DNA of 64,000 bases from Chrysemys picta bellii. Lineage: Eukaryota; Chordata; Testudines; Emydidae. The stretch covers positions 23,195,067 through 23,259,066 of the forward strand of contig NC_088809.1 of assembly GCF_011386835.1 (NCBI RefSeq). The letters run 5' to 3'. A program made the position numbers and the translations under genes. Below the pieces are notes generated by a model. That model ran no database searches. It had not been told where the DNA came from and saw nothing but the letters and a program-made list of their open reading frames with translations. Below are positions 1 through 10,640 of the stretch, piece by piece (position 1 is the stretch's first letter; every line of letters begins with the position of its first letter).

Positions 1-283
1 AATAAGGCTGCCTGCGATCTGAATTCGGCACCCTTGTGCGTGTGCATTTTGACACAGTCTTTTTAATGACACGATTGTGTGTTGTCAGGGTTCTGGGAAA
101 AACACCACAGGACGGACAGTGCTCCAGGAATGAGGCAGCTGTTCAATATTTCGTTTTATCCCTATTGTTCAGCGGGTGGCCCCTGCCGTGTTCACCTCAC
201 ATCATCCAAACCTTGCACTGAATACAGAATTAGTCATTTCTTCATGGGCAGTTCCAGGGCACTTACCATAGTATCACCAATGT

Positions 284-345
284 ATCTTCACAACACCTCA
301 GTGAGGTAGGAAGGTGTTGTGGGCCCCATTTGACAGACGGGCGCA
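284..345 (-). repeat. MIR SINE relic
   Basis: Read on the minus strand this stretch matches the 3' half of the MIR core as I know it: a 'tctgtcaaatgggg' block followed by a run of the 'acctcactgaggttgt' kind. It is short and diverged. Apart from this relic and the one near 1.3 kb, I see no gene or recognisable repeat in positions 1-1682; the short open frames there are not protein-like. Confidence 0.45.
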
Positions 346-1294
346 GAGCTAGTAACTCCATAACTTACAGGCGTTTGTTTCTCCTGCTAAATTTCACATC
401 CAAGCCACAAACCCTTGGGAGCACTAGAGCTCTTCAAAGAAATGGCAGGAAAAATTGGCTAATGTGGGCAACACTACCTCTTTCCCTCACCCTGTTCTCA
501 AGAGGAGCCAAACCGTTTTTGCTGAAACACAGCAGAAAAATCCAGCTTGAGGCAGAGACCAAGCCAGGTGAATCTCAGCCTGCAGGGTTCAGAGCTGGCA
601 AAGTAACAAGTGATAAACCAGAGGGACCTGAGCTGGGCCAGTTTCCTCCCCTCCCTCCCTCGTCCCCTCTGCCACAGGCTTGATGGTGGGGGGATAAGTT
701 ATTGTCTCCCCGCCTGAGAGTTGGGGGGGGGAAGTGTCCCATTTCCCCCTCCCCTCAGATGACCCTTATACTAGCACGTCTAGCACTGCAGAGAGACGGG
801 GTCCCAGAAAGGCCCCCAGTATCACGCAGTTCAAGCCAGCTTACCCCCCTACACATGCCTGCACCCTCTCCAGTAGCAGGAGCCCCACAAGGTCTCTGCA
901 TTTCGGTCACCCGGGTTCCTCTCAGGCCGGGGGCACCTAGGCCTCTTTCTCCATTTCCTTTGGCCAGGAAGACGGTGCTGGGTTCCTGGCGGCTGCCTCG
1001 GCTGGCAGGGTAGTGCTCCTTCCCTCAGGTAGGGAGCCGCTAGCGCCTGCCTTTTCACCAAATTGAGCCAGGCTCCCTCCTTTTCTCTCCCCTCCAGGCC
1101 TGGCATTCAGGTATAACAGGGCAGGGCTAGGCTCTCTTTAACCCCTTTCGTGCTGGTGGGCAGTTTCTCTGCTTGTCCACATTTGTATCTCTTCCAAGTC
1201 ATTGTGCAGCCCTGCCTAGCCCATGGCACACCATCCAAGCGCTGGGCGGAAGACAGAAGAGTGTATTCCAGGAACTCGCCCTGTTTCAGGGAGG

Positions 1295-1345
1295 CATTAG
1301 CCCATTTTACTGACAGGCCCAGAGGAGCTGGGGCCATGATCTGAC
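1295..1345 (-). repeat. Possible MIR fragment
   Basis: The stretch reads 'cccattttactgacaggccc', the reverse complement of the conserved MIR segment around 'ctgtaaaatgggg'. It is very short, so chance similarity cannot be excluded. Confidence 0.25.
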
Positions 1346-1682
1346 TGGGCTGGTGAGCACCGGCAGGCAGTTCTACAGCTCGTGAAGGGCACAGTCCAGG
1401 GGGCTGGAGTGCTGGACTCTAGGAGCTGCCTCTCCTCCTTGCTCTGTGAGGCGGGTGTACGGGGGAGCAGATTCTCAGCACTCCCCATGCTCCATGAGGG
1501 AGGGGGGATCCTTGCCATGCTGGTAGCGCAGCTCCTGCTACTGGAGTGAGCCAGGGGTCGTTTGTGGACTAAACAGTACGTGATCATTCAATTAAGGTCT
1601 CTAACAGCCCATACGCACAAGAGGGCAGAGTTAAGATTGCGCAGGCAACCTTAATTCCGGGATTTCCTAAATTTGGATCAAT

Positions 1683-1995
1683 TCATAGATGTTAAGGCCA
1701 GAAGGGACCATGGTGATCATCTAGTCCAGTGACTCTCAAACGTTTGTACTGGTGACCCCTTTCTCATGGCAAGACTCTGAGCGCGACCCCCCCCTTATGA
1801 ATTAAAAACACTTTTTTATATATTTAACAGCATTATAAATGCTGTAGGAAATGCGGGGTTTGGGGTGGAAGCTGACAGCTTGTGACACCCCCCCCCCGTA
1901 ATGACCTTGTAACCCCCTGAGGGGTCCCGACCCCCAGGTTGAGAACCCTTGATCTAGTCTGAGCTCCTGCACAGCACAGGCCAGAGAACATCGGT
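1683..1995 (-). mobile_element. CR1 LINE 3'-end fragment split by a hAT-like insertion
   Basis: The block opens with 'tcatagatgttaaggcca', the reverse complement of the CR1 3' terminus (repeated ATTCTATGA-type motifs). It continues with the common turtle CR1 tail 'gaagggaccatggtgatcat'. The tail breaks at 1726 and resumes at 1952 with 'tgagctcctgcacagcacag'. Only the extreme 3' end of the LINE is present. Confidence 0.75.
1727..1951. mobile_element. Non-autonomous hAT-like element with perfect 8-bp target duplication
   Basis: A 225-bp insert in the CR1 tail, bounded by an exact 8-bp direct repeat ATCTAGTC (1719-1726 and 1952-1959). Its ends form imperfect inverted repeats: 'cagtgactctcaaac' at the left, and 'caagggttctcaacc' when the right end is read in reverse. 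An 8-bp duplication and CAG-type ends are hallmarks of hAT transposons. There is no coding capacity. Confidence 0.8.
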
Positions 1996-2382
1996 GATTC
2001 CCACAGAAGCTTTTTAGCCCGTGACTTTGCAATCGAAAGTTCTTTTCATTTTCAGTAGAACGTATCTGTATAGAATCTTCACAGTCTTTCTCTAGAAAGC
2101 TTGAAGGCATTTTGGCTATAGGAGATTTATTAACATTAGAAAAACACTTTTTTTTTTAAACTACCGGGTGAAATTGTGGCCCCACTGCAGCTGGTGGGAG
2201 TTTTGCTGCTGCCTACAACGAGTCCCCGATGTCCCACACCACCACGTGTATTTCCATTTCACAGGCAAGGCCACTTTTCATATCAATGGAGACAAAACAA
2301 ATCACGTCCCCCCAGGCCTAAATTCATTCCCAAGAAGGATAAACACGGGCTGTAACACTGCCGCTTTTCTGCTTCTTTGTAG

Positions 2383-2590
2383 ATTCTGGTGGGAGAATCC
2401 CGGGGTTTTCACTCCACAGCAGCGCCAGGCCCTGAGCAGCAGTTCATTGCCGCGGGTTCTCTGTGATAACACTCGCATTAGAGAGGTGCCCAGGGACGTG
2501 TTCAAGGTCAACCGCTATCCCGAGGACTTTGTGAACTGCAGAATGATCGACAGTATTGACTTGTCACCTTGGAGACAACGCAGTAACTAG
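2383..2590 (+). CDS. Terminal exon of an animal haem peroxidase (MPO/EPX/LPO type)
   Basis: The exon follows a good acceptor (pyrimidine-rich 'cttttctgcttctttgtag', AG at 2381-2382) and runs open for about 68 codons to TAG at 2588-2590. The peptide carries the C-terminal signature of vertebrate myeloperoxidase, eosinophil peroxidase and lactoperoxidase: FWWENPGVFTPQQRQAL, then LPRVLCDNT, then NRYPEDFVNC, then a DLSPWR end. The two cysteines (CDNT and FVNC) match a conserved disulfide pair of the family. These are secreted or granule haem enzymes that oxidise halides or thiocyanate with hydrogen peroxide. No other peroxidase exon is visible between 1 and 2340, so the rest of the gene should lie upstream of the window, or this is an orphan exon. 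The acceptor argues against a processed copy. The family is clear; which paralogue it is is not. Confidence 0.85.
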
Positions 2591-3290
2591 GGAGTGGAAG
2601 GTACAGAATGGACCCCGTGCCCAGAGAAACACACACAACTGGGCCCATGTGGAGGCTTCTCCTCCCCAGCATTCCCTGGCCTTTCCCCCCCAGATCAACC
2701 CCAATCCCCAAACAAACTCACTCTTCCAGCCACCCTTCCTCCCACCTTGATCTTCCCCTCTGCCCCAGAGGGTCCCGCTTGTCTTCACTATGACATGAGG
2801 GCATGTTAGCACTGCTTGGCGGACTTGTGTTAACCAACACACTGGCGAATACACCCACTGCAAAGTTGGTTTTAACGCCGTGTTAGTGAACACAACTAGT
2901 TCAGGGCCATGTTCTGTCGCACCCTGATTTTCTAGTGAACACAAGCCCATTGACTCTCTTGTCCCTACGGCTCTGTCACTGCCTGGCCCTGCTACCAATG
3001 ACCCGGCCTGCACCCACCCTGCTCACAGACCGTAGGCTGGATCCAACTGCACTCAAGACAGTGGGAGGCTTTCCATTGGAGTTGGACTGGGAACCCTAGA
3101 TCCCTAGCTTGGGATGGCAGCGGATCATATTCTGACAGCGCTGTACATAGCTCTCTACTCGTACAGTTATCTTCCTAAGAGACACAGACGCATCCACTCA
3201 TCCCACTTGCTGGACACGTGCAGGTTTGACTAACTTTTCCTTAGGAAGGTTTCTCAGGTCCAGGATTGGCTTTCTGGAGAGAGAGACCCA
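2591..3290. other. No gene seen; possible peroxidase 3' UTR
   Basis: This follows the peroxidase stop codon and would include its 3' untranslated region. I see no clear poly(A) signal context, repeat or coding frame that I can support. Confidence 0.4.
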
Positions 3291-3294
3291 GCCT

Positions 3295-3395
3295 TACCCC
3301 AGAATAGCTTGCTCAGGAGCAAGGGCTTGGGTCTTCCACATCCCAGGGAAGTGCTCTAACCACTAGGCTATAGAGTCACTCTCTTTCAATGACTC
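3295..3395 (-). repeat. tRNA-derived SINE relic
   Basis: On the minus strand the segment contains a box-A-like 'tagcctagtggttagagcac', followed by a degenerate box-B region around 'gaagacccaagccc'. This matches tRNA-derived SINEs common in reptile genomes. Confidence 0.5.
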
Positions 3396-3469
3396 CTGTT
3401 GGAGCTGTTCTATTTTATATTGAAAAAATTACATGTTTATTGCTCCAGAGAGGCTGATTCTATTGGCTG

Positions 3470-3595
3470 GTGGTCAGGGTACTACCTGGGATGTGCAAGA
3501 TCCAAGCGCCTACTGCAAATCAGGAACGTGAACCCGGGGTGTTTTCATCCCACGTGAGTGCCCTAACCACCAGGCTACTGGCTATCCTGGGGTGG
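3470..3595 (-). repeat. tRNA-derived SINE relic
   Basis: On the minus strand there is a box-A-like 'tagcctggtggttagggcac' and, about 25 bp further, a box-B-like 'gggttcacgttcc'. Order and spacing are as in a tRNA-type RNA polymerase III promoter. It lies close to the similar copy near 3.3 kb. Confidence 0.5.
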
Positions 3596-3599
3596 GCAG

Positions 3600-4602
3600 G
3601 GGCTTGCACTCATATTTGGGCGTGGGGGATTTTGAAAGGCCTCAGTTTTGTTTTGAATTGGAACCAAACAAATTAGAGACGTCATTTTTTCCCAAACTGG
3701 AATTGCTGTTTCTGGCCAGCCCTAGTGTGCCAGTGGAATTCAGGTGTCAGGGGAGCCCTGGGTGCAGCAGGGTGACTGATCTCTCAGGGAGCCAGGACCA
3801 GTGCCATGCAGGGTCTTGAAAAATCAGCACCCCGTGGAACTGGGCTCTGAACTGAATGGGGAGCCAATGCAGAGAACGGCATGTTGGGGTGATGTGTTCC
3901 CAGCGTCCTGTGTTGCTGAGCGACCAGGTTGCTGTGTTTTGAACAAGCTGTTTTTCCTCAGGGCTTGTGCTTCCCTCCTAGATAAAAGGAACTGCAATAC
4001 CCAGCCTAAGTGTCACAGTGCGCAGCGCACTGGGACCAGCTCTGCCTTTTCTAACACCGGGCACAAGCGGGCCAGCCACAGACAGCAGGGAGCTTTTTGC
4101 TTTGTTGCTGTTGCTACATACATCTAAGAGGAGCCCGGGCTGTGGAGCAGAGGGGCAGTGTGAGGGCAGATGGCTGGGACTGTGACAGAGAAGGAGTGCT
4201 TCTCCTTTCCCACACGGATCAGCTTCAGCCAGCTGCTCTTCATGCAGGTGCTGAGCTCAGAAGGCCGTGAGAACCTCTCATGGGGCAAGTCCACCCCATT
4301 CCCCTTTGGGGCAGGGAAAAGGGCGTTATAGCCGTGCGGCTAAGTCCACCTGAGCACCCTTAGCCTCAGGCTAAGGCCTAATGGCCAGGGTCAATACAGC
4401 TGCCCTCTCTCGCACGGCATTAGGGCCTAATGGTCACGGGGGTGGAGGGATGGGCCATCACCAAAGGGGGGTGGTGGCTGGGGTAGGGAGTCCCAGACCC
4501 TCTTTACTCCACCAGGTCCCAGCCCAGGGCCCTGTCAGTGACAAGTGTATTCACCATCGGGTCAGCGGGGATCTGACAAGAACACGCTGACTTAGTGCCC
4601 AG
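3600..4602. other. No gene recognised
   Basis: I find no protein-like frame, RNA gene or confident repeat here. The sequence has ordinary base composition. Confidence 0.4.
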
Positions 4603-6635
4603 TCATAGAATCATAGAATCTCACAGTTGGAAGAGACCTCAGGAGGTATCTAGTCCCATCCCCTGACCAACCCCAACTAAATCATCCCAGCCAGGGCTTT
4701 GTCAAACTGGGCCTTAAAAACCTCTAAGGATGGAGATTCCACCACCTCCCTAGGTAACCCGTTCCAGTGCTTCACCACCCTCCCTAGTGAAATAGGCTTT
4801 CCTAATATCCAACCTAGACCCCCCCCACTGCAACTTGAGACCATTGCTTCTTGTTCTGTCATAAGCCACCATGGAGAACAGCCGAGCTCAGTCCTCTTTG
4901 GAACCCCGCTTCAGGTAGTTGAAGGCTGCTATCAAATCCCCCCTCACTCTTCTCTTCTGCAGACTAAATAACCCCAGTTCCCTCAACTTCTTCTCATAAG
5001 TCATGTACCCCATCCCCCTAATCATTTTCATTGCCCTCCACTGGACTCTCTCCAATTTATCAACATCCTTTCTGTAGTGGGGGGCCCAAAACTGGACGCA
5101 ATACTCCAGATGTGGCCTCAGCAGTGCCGATAGAGGAGAAACAAGGGCACACTGTTGACTCCTATCCAGCTTCTCATCCACTGTAATCCCCAGGTCCTTT
5201 TCTGCAGAACTGCTGCTTAGTCAGTCAGTTCCCAACATGTAGCAGTGCATGGGATTCTTCCGTCCTAAGTGCAGAACTCTGCACTTGTCCTTGTTGAACC
5301 CCATCAGACTTCTTTTGGCCCAATCCTCCAATTTATCTAGGTCCTCTAGACTCTAGACCCTATCCCTACCCTCCAGAGAATCTACCTCTCCCCTCAGCTT
5401 AGTGTCTTATGTGAAATAGCTGAGGGCCCAATCCATCCCATCATCCAGATCATTCATGAAGATGTTGAACAAAACTGGCCCCAGGACCTGGGGCACTGTT
5501 CTTGATACCGGCTGCCAACTAGACATCAAGGCATTGATCACTACCCATTGAGCCCGATGATCTAGCCACTTTCTATCCACCTTATAGTCCATTCATCCAA
5601 TCCATACTTTTTTAATTTGCTGGCAAGAATACTATGGGAGACCGTATCAAAAGCTTTGCTAAAGTCAAGATATATCATGTCCACTGTTTTCCCTATATCC
5701 ACAGCTCCAGTTATGTCATCATAGAAGGCAATCCTTGGTGAATCCATGTTGACTGTTCCTGATCACCTTCCTCTCCTCCAAGTGCTTCAAAATGGATTCC
5801 GTGAGGACCTGCTCCATGATTTTGCTGGGGACTGAAGTGAGACTGACTGGTTTGTAGTTCCCCGGGTTCTCTTTCTTCCCTTTTTTTAAAGATGGACACT
5901 ATATTTGCCTTTTTCCAATCGTCTGGGACCTCTCCTGATCCCCACAAGTTTTCAAAGATAACGGCCAATGGCTCTACAATCACATCAGCCAACTCCCTCA
6001 GCATCCTCAGATGCATTAGATCTGGACCCATGGACTTGTGCATGTCCAGCTTTTCTAAACAGTCTTTAACCTCTTCTTTCACCACTGAGGGCTGCTCACC
6101 TTCTCCCCATACTGTGTTGTCCAGTGCAGCACTCTGGGAGCTCACCTTGTCTGGGAAGACTGAGGCCAAAAAAAGCATTGCGTACTTCAGCCTTTTCCAC
6201 ATCACCTCCCCCACTTTCTCTGACTTTCTTCTTTTTGCTAATAGACCTGTAGAAACCCTTCTTGTTACCCTTCACATCCCTTGCTAGCTGCAACTCCAAT
6301 CATGCTTTGGCCTTCCTGATTACACCCCTGCATGCTCAAGCAATATTTTTATACTCCTCCCTGGTCATCTGTTCAAGTTTCCACTTCTTGTAAGCTTCCT
6401 TTTTGTGTTAAAGCTCACCGAAGGTTTCACTGTTAAGCCAAGCTGGTCACTTGTCATATTTGCTATTCTTTCTGCACATTGAGATGGTTTGTTCCTGCTC
6501 CCTTAATAAAGCTTCTTTAAAATACAGCCAGCTCTCCTGGACTCCTTTCCCCCTCATATTAGCCTCCCAGGGGATCCTGCCCATCAGTTCCCTGAGAGAT
6601 TCAAAGTCTGCTTTGCTAAAGTCCAGGGTCTGTAT

Positions 6636-7155
6636 CATGGGCGCCAACTTTAGACAGCGCCGGTGGGTGCTCGCGACCCCGGCCCCGCCCCAACTCCACC
6701 CCCGGCCACGCTCCCATTCCAGCCCTTCCCCAAATCCCCACCCCCGCCTCCTGCCCCAGGCATGCTGCATTTCCCCTCCACCCGCCCCCCCCCCCAGGCT
6801 TGCAAGCCTGGGAAGGAGGGGGGAGAAGCAGCAGAGCACCCACCGGCAGCTCCCCACCCCGCCCCCCTTGGGGAAGGGGGAGGGGCCGGAGTTGAGCTGG
6901 GCGGCCCCGCCTCTGCCTCCTCCCCCTCCCCCAAGGTGCCGCCACTCCGCTTCAGGCCCCCCCCCGCCCCCCACCAGGCTTGACACGCATCAAACAGCTG
7001 GTGCGCGGCAAGCCTGGGAGGGAGGAAAAGTGGATTGGCGGTGGTGCCTCGGGAGGTGGACGTGAGCTGGGACTGGGGACTGGGTGGGCGGGGAGCTTCC
7101 GAGCACCCACCAATTTTTCTCCAGCCCTGGAGCACCCACGGAGTCAGCGCCTATG
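6636..7155. mobile_element. GC-rich hAT-like element inserted in CR1
   Basis: A 520-bp insert between two halves of CR1. The flanks are near-identical 8-bp repeats: GTCTGTAT (6628-6635) and GTCCGTAT (7156-7163). The termini are inverted repeats: 'catgggcgccaact' at the left and 'cataggcgctgact' when the right end is reversed, each followed by a 'gtgggtgctc' block. The interior is very C- and G-rich and non-coding, which produces long spurious open frames on both strands. Confidence 0.75.
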
Positions 7156-7692
7156 GTCCGTATTCTCCTTTCTTCCTTTTGTCAGGATCCTGAACTCAAC
7201 CATCGCATGGTCACTGCTGCCCAGGTTGCCACCCACGTCTACTTCCCCTACCAATTCTTCCCAGTTTGTGAGCGGCAGGTCAAGAGGAGCATGACTCTTA
7301 GTTGGTTCCTCCAGCACTTGCACCCAGGAAGTTGTCCCAAACTTCCTGGATTGTCTGTGCACTGCTGTATTGTTCTCCCAGCAGATGTCAGAGTGATTGA
7401 AGTCCCCCATGAGAACCAGGGCCTGTGATCTGGAAACTTCAGTTAGTTGTCCAAAGAAAGCCTCGTCTACCTCATCTGCCCACCACTACATCACCCTTTT
7501 TGCTCTTGCCTCTAAGCTTAACCCAAAGACTCTAAACAGGTTTATCTGAAGTTTCATACTGGAGCTCTGAGCAGTCAGACTGCTCTCTTACATACAATGC
7601 AACTCCCCCACCTTTTCTACCCTGCCTGTCCTTCCTGAACAGTTTATATCCATCCATGACAGTGCTCCAGTCATGTGAACTGTCCCACTAAG

Positions 7693-9407
7693 CAGGGACA
7701 GTGCAAGGATATTTTGCGCCCTAGGCGAAACTTCCACTTTGCGCCCCCCTCCGCCCCTTGCACATCAGTTCATTGGGGGCAAAGCCCAACGAGCGTTTAT
7801 AGACCCCAGGGGCCAGCCGTGCCCAGGGGCTGCTCCCCAGACCAGGTTCCCCCTCCCTGCCCCCTGAACTCCCCTGGAGGGTGCACAGTCCCCCCGTGAG
7901 CCCACCCCACACCTGTGGCCCCTGCCCCGAGTCCACTCACTGGCTTTGCCAGGCTTGGGCTGCTGCAGCAGCTCGGCAGGGAGGAGCCGCCTTCCGGAGG
8001 CACCGGAGAGCCAGAGCGTCGGCTTGCGGCGGCAGTGAGCCCCAGCCATGGAGGAGCCGGTGCAGCACAGGGGGGCAGCAGCCCTGCAAAGGCAGCGGCA
8101 CCGCTAGTGGGGAGCAGCCATGCCCCCCACCCCTCCTGCTCAGGCTGCACCCACGTGCCCCTAGGGTTACCATATTTCAACAATCAAAAAAGAGTAGAGG
8201 GGGAAGAGATCCCCTCCCTGCCCCCATCCACTCCCTCCCACTTCCCACCCCCTGACTGCCCCACTCAGAACCCCAAACCCCTCCCCGCTCCTTGTCCCCT
8301 GACTGCCCCAATCCTTATCCACACCCCTGCCCTTAACTGCCCCCCAGAACACCACCCCCTACCTAAGCCTCCCTGTTCCTTGTCCCCTGACTGCCCCCTC
8401 CTGAGACCCTCCCCCCATCCTAACTGGCCCCCTAGGACCCTACCCCCTACCTGTCCCCTGACTGCCCCAACCCTTATCCACACCCCCACCCCCAGACAGA
8501 CCCCTGGGACTCCAACGCCCCATCCAACCACTCCCCAGCCTCTGACAGCCCCCCCCAGAACTTCCGACCCATCTAAACCCCTCTGCTCCCCGTCCCCTGA
8601 CAGCCCCCCCCCCGAACCCCTGACCCATCCAACCCCCTCTGCTCCCTGTCTCCTGACTGCTCCGATCCCTCTTTACACGCCCGCTCCCTGACAGGCCCCC
8701 CCCAGAACTCCCAACCCTTCCAACCTCCCCTGCTCCCTGACTGCCCCCGGGACTCCCCTTACCATGCCTATGCTGGTCAGACTCTGGCTCCACGTGGAGA
8801 CAAAACACGCTGCCGTGTGCACAGCCCCTCCCCCTCAGAGTGCTGAGGCAGCAGAAGGGGGGCAGGGGAGGGGCTCTGTCTCCTGCAGGCTGCAGCAGAT
8901 GCATGCGGGCGCTGGCCCCCATGTGCCCCCCGGCTCCCCTCTCACCGCGCTCGGGTTCTGCAGCTCCCAGGAGTGTGAGCCTCCGCTGGGGCGCAGGGCC
9001 CTGATCCTGCTCCGGGAGGGGCAGCAGCAGCTCACGCTCCCAGGAGCCGCAGACCCGAGCGCAGTGAGGGGGGAGCCGGGGGGGCGCATGGGGGCTGGTG
9101 CCCGCATGCATCTGCTGCAGGAGCCTCCTGGGGGGTGCGCCAGGCCGCAGCCCGGGCAGGAGGGGCGGGGGGGCGCGGCTGCTTCCCGCTAGCGGCGCTG
9201 CCGACTTTGCAGAGCTGCTGCCCCCCCTGCGCCGTGCCAGCTCCTCCATGGCTGGGGCTCGCCGCCCCCACAAGCCGACGCTCTGGCTCTCCAGTGCCTC
9301 CGGAAGGCAGCTCCTCCCTGCCGAGCCAGGGCACCACTTTTTGCCGCCCCCAACCACTTGGCGCCCTATGCGACCGCCTAGTTTGCCTCGTGGTTGCACC
9401 GGCCCTG
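7693..9407. mobile_element. 1.7-kb fold-back hAT-like element inside the CR1 endonuclease region
   Basis: The ends are inverted copies: 'cagggacagtgcaagg' at the left and 'cagggccggtgcaacc' when the right end is reversed. The flanks CCACTAAG and CCACCTCT look like a diverged 8-bp target duplication; removing the insert rejoins CR1 codons ...GITE / (T)WWD.... Inside, about 7960-8160 is repeated in inverted orientation at about 9120-9334 (the 'ggcaccggagagccagagc' and 'gctctggctctccagtgcc' landmarks). A second palindrome is centred near 9.0 kb. The whole could fold into a long hairpin. No transposase is encoded. Confidence 0.7.
8210..8760. repeat. C-rich degenerate minisatellite
   Basis: Within the fold-back element the motif 'cccctgactgcccc', separated by 'cccaacccc'-like spacers, recurs many times over about 550 bp. 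The repeat is irregular. It keeps long frames open by composition alone (Pro/Thr-rich one way, Gly/Arg-rich the other), so these frames should not be read as genes. Confidence 0.6.
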
Positions 9408-9534
9408 CCACCTCTGTTATTCCAATCACATCATAATTCCTTGACTGTGCCAGGACTTCCAGTTCTCCCTGCTTGTTTCCCAGGCTTCTTGTGTTTGTGT
9501 ACATGCACCTAAGATAAGTAGCCAATTACCCTAC

Positions 9535-9640
9535 TTTCTCTGGTTAGGTGGTGGATAGTAGACCCCTACCATGACATCACCCTTGATTTTTACCTCTTTT
9601 ATCCTTACCCAGAGTCTTTCAACAATGTCAGGAGTATGGT
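9535..9640 (-). mobile_element. Detached CR1 endonuclease fragment
   Basis: On the minus strand this reads approximately ERLWVRIKEVKIKGDVMVGV followed by YY-PPPNQ, a conserved piece of the CR1 endonuclease domain. The long CR1 beside it already has its own copy of that piece near 7.5 kb. This fragment lies on the wrong side of that element's start, so it must come from a second CR1. Confidence 0.55.
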
Positions 9641-10049
9641 AGGTAACTGGTTGGTATCAATGTATAGAAGGAGAAGTCAGAGGAGGGGCACCTTTGGCCA
9701 GCCAAGGGGATGGCTGAGCTGGTACCGTTGCTGAGGGCATACATGTGTTAGTGCACCTGTAGCTCCTCTGCAGCACTAGTACAGTGCTTTGTCGATGATA
9801 AACCTCGCTGAGCACCTTTTCCAACGGACCAGGCCTGTCGTCTTTCCTATGAATAACATCAAGATCTGCTGGATCAGCAAGCGGAGTCCTCTGCTCATGC
9901 AGCTAACACTGACGCTCCAAGAACAGCAGCACTGAGCAGCCATGACAACTTGGCAGCAGTAACAACATTCTTCAGCGCGTAAAAACAGGGAGCAACAGGG
10001 AGCTTTGCTGGCGCTTCCCAGCACATCACAGTAAAATTCACAAACCCAT

Positions 10050-10075
10050 CTTTCCCTGCTGCCCTTTACATCCAC
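10050..10075 (-). pseudogene. Decayed 26-nt module exon (exon a)
   Basis: The segment has the same 26-nt length and pattern as the 26-nt exons at 16.1, 42.7, 45.8 and 49.4 kb. A 'cttctag' acceptor precedes it on the minus strand, and it encodes VDVKGSRE-K by comparison. The donor position reads AT instead of GT, so splicing here is probably lost. It lies downstream of the 13.7-kb exon, where the next module would begin. Confidence 0.5.
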
Positions 10076-10324
10076 CTAGAAGACAGAGAAACAAAAGAAA
10101 AATCAGATTCTGTTCTGTATGGGGGAGTGTTTGACAAGCAAAACAACAGAAATCACTTTCTGCTTTCATCCTGAGTCCTCTCTTGCAAGTCATCCTGTAT
10201 AATGTATCTTGGAAATCATTCTGATTACACAAATATAGTCTACATATTAAATGGATTAAAAACTGGTGCTAAGTGATACATCTCTGACTTTATCAATTAA
10301 TACATAATCAGCACTAATAGGGTG

Positions 10325-10640
10325 TTTCTAGTGATGTGCCACGGGGATCTGTACTTGGACCAATACTACTGGGTATCTTTATTGATGACCTGGAAGAAAA
10401 CATACAATCATTGATGATAACATTTGCAGATGACACAAACACTGAAGAAGTGGTAAATAATGACGTTATACAGACTGATGGAGATCACATGATAAGGTGG
10501 GCTCATATGAACAACATTTGTTTAAATACAGGTAATTGCAAGGTCAAAAACCAAAGAATGCAGGTCACATTAACAGAATGGGGGACTGTATCCTAAAAAG
10601 CAACGACACTGAAAAGGACTTGTAGTTGTGGTGAACATCT
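10325..10640 (+). mobile_element. Old CR1 reverse-transcriptase fragment
   Basis: The plus-strand translation holds PRGSVLGPILLGIFIDDLEE and then ITFADDTN, the thumb-proximal and catalytic FADD motifs of CR1/L3-type RTs. The fragment is diverged from the younger CR1 copies and frame-broken. The AT-rich stretch from about 10,760 to 12,160 contains no gene or repeat that I can name. Confidence 0.7.

Larger units (their letters stand above)
4603..9530 (-). mobile_element. Long CR1 LINE, reverse strand, broken by two insertions
   Basis: The 3' terminus is at the left edge (repeated 'tcatagaa'). Reading leftwards on the minus strand, pieces of CR1 ORF2 appear in order. First comes the endonuclease start (MATYLRCMYTNTRSLGN, from 9525), interrupted at 9407. 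It resumes at 7690 with VMDGYKLFRKDRQGRKGGG, then MGDFNHSDICW at about 7410-7378. The reverse transcriptase follows (MDKLKKY-type and FADD-region relics at 6.2-5.4 kb), then the C-terminal [12 protein letters not shown] segment near 5.0 kb. Stops and frameshifts are frequent, so it is inactive. The endonuclease and RT together make it the most complete CR1 here. The insertions at 6636-7155 and 7693-9407 are described separately. Confidence 0.85.

Noticed and set aside
2168..2382. Extension of the peroxidase frame upstream to an ATG at 2168
   Set aside because: The peptide before 2383 has no peroxidase similarity, and a clear splice acceptor ends at 2382. The upstream part is intron.
6447..7065. 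Long open frames of up to 204 codons on both strands, Pro-rich or Gly-rich
   Set aside because: They fall in the GC-rich hAT-like insert and the adjacent reversed CR1. Open frames on several strands at once reflect composition, and the peptides are low-complexity.
7915..8691. 258-codon plus-strand frame rich in Pro, Thr and His
   Set aside because: It is built from the C-rich minisatellite inside the fold-back element and has no protein-like composition.
7960..9334. Possible CRISPR-like or tandem array because of recurring motifs
   Set aside because: The recurrence is an irregular C-rich minisatellite and inverted arms, without uniform repeat-spacer spacing, in a vertebrate genome.
8440..9525. 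361-codon minus-strand frame starting with a good CR1 endonuclease sequence
   Set aside because: Only the first 38 or so residues are CR1. The rest reads through the fold-back element by chance, so it is not a fusion gene.
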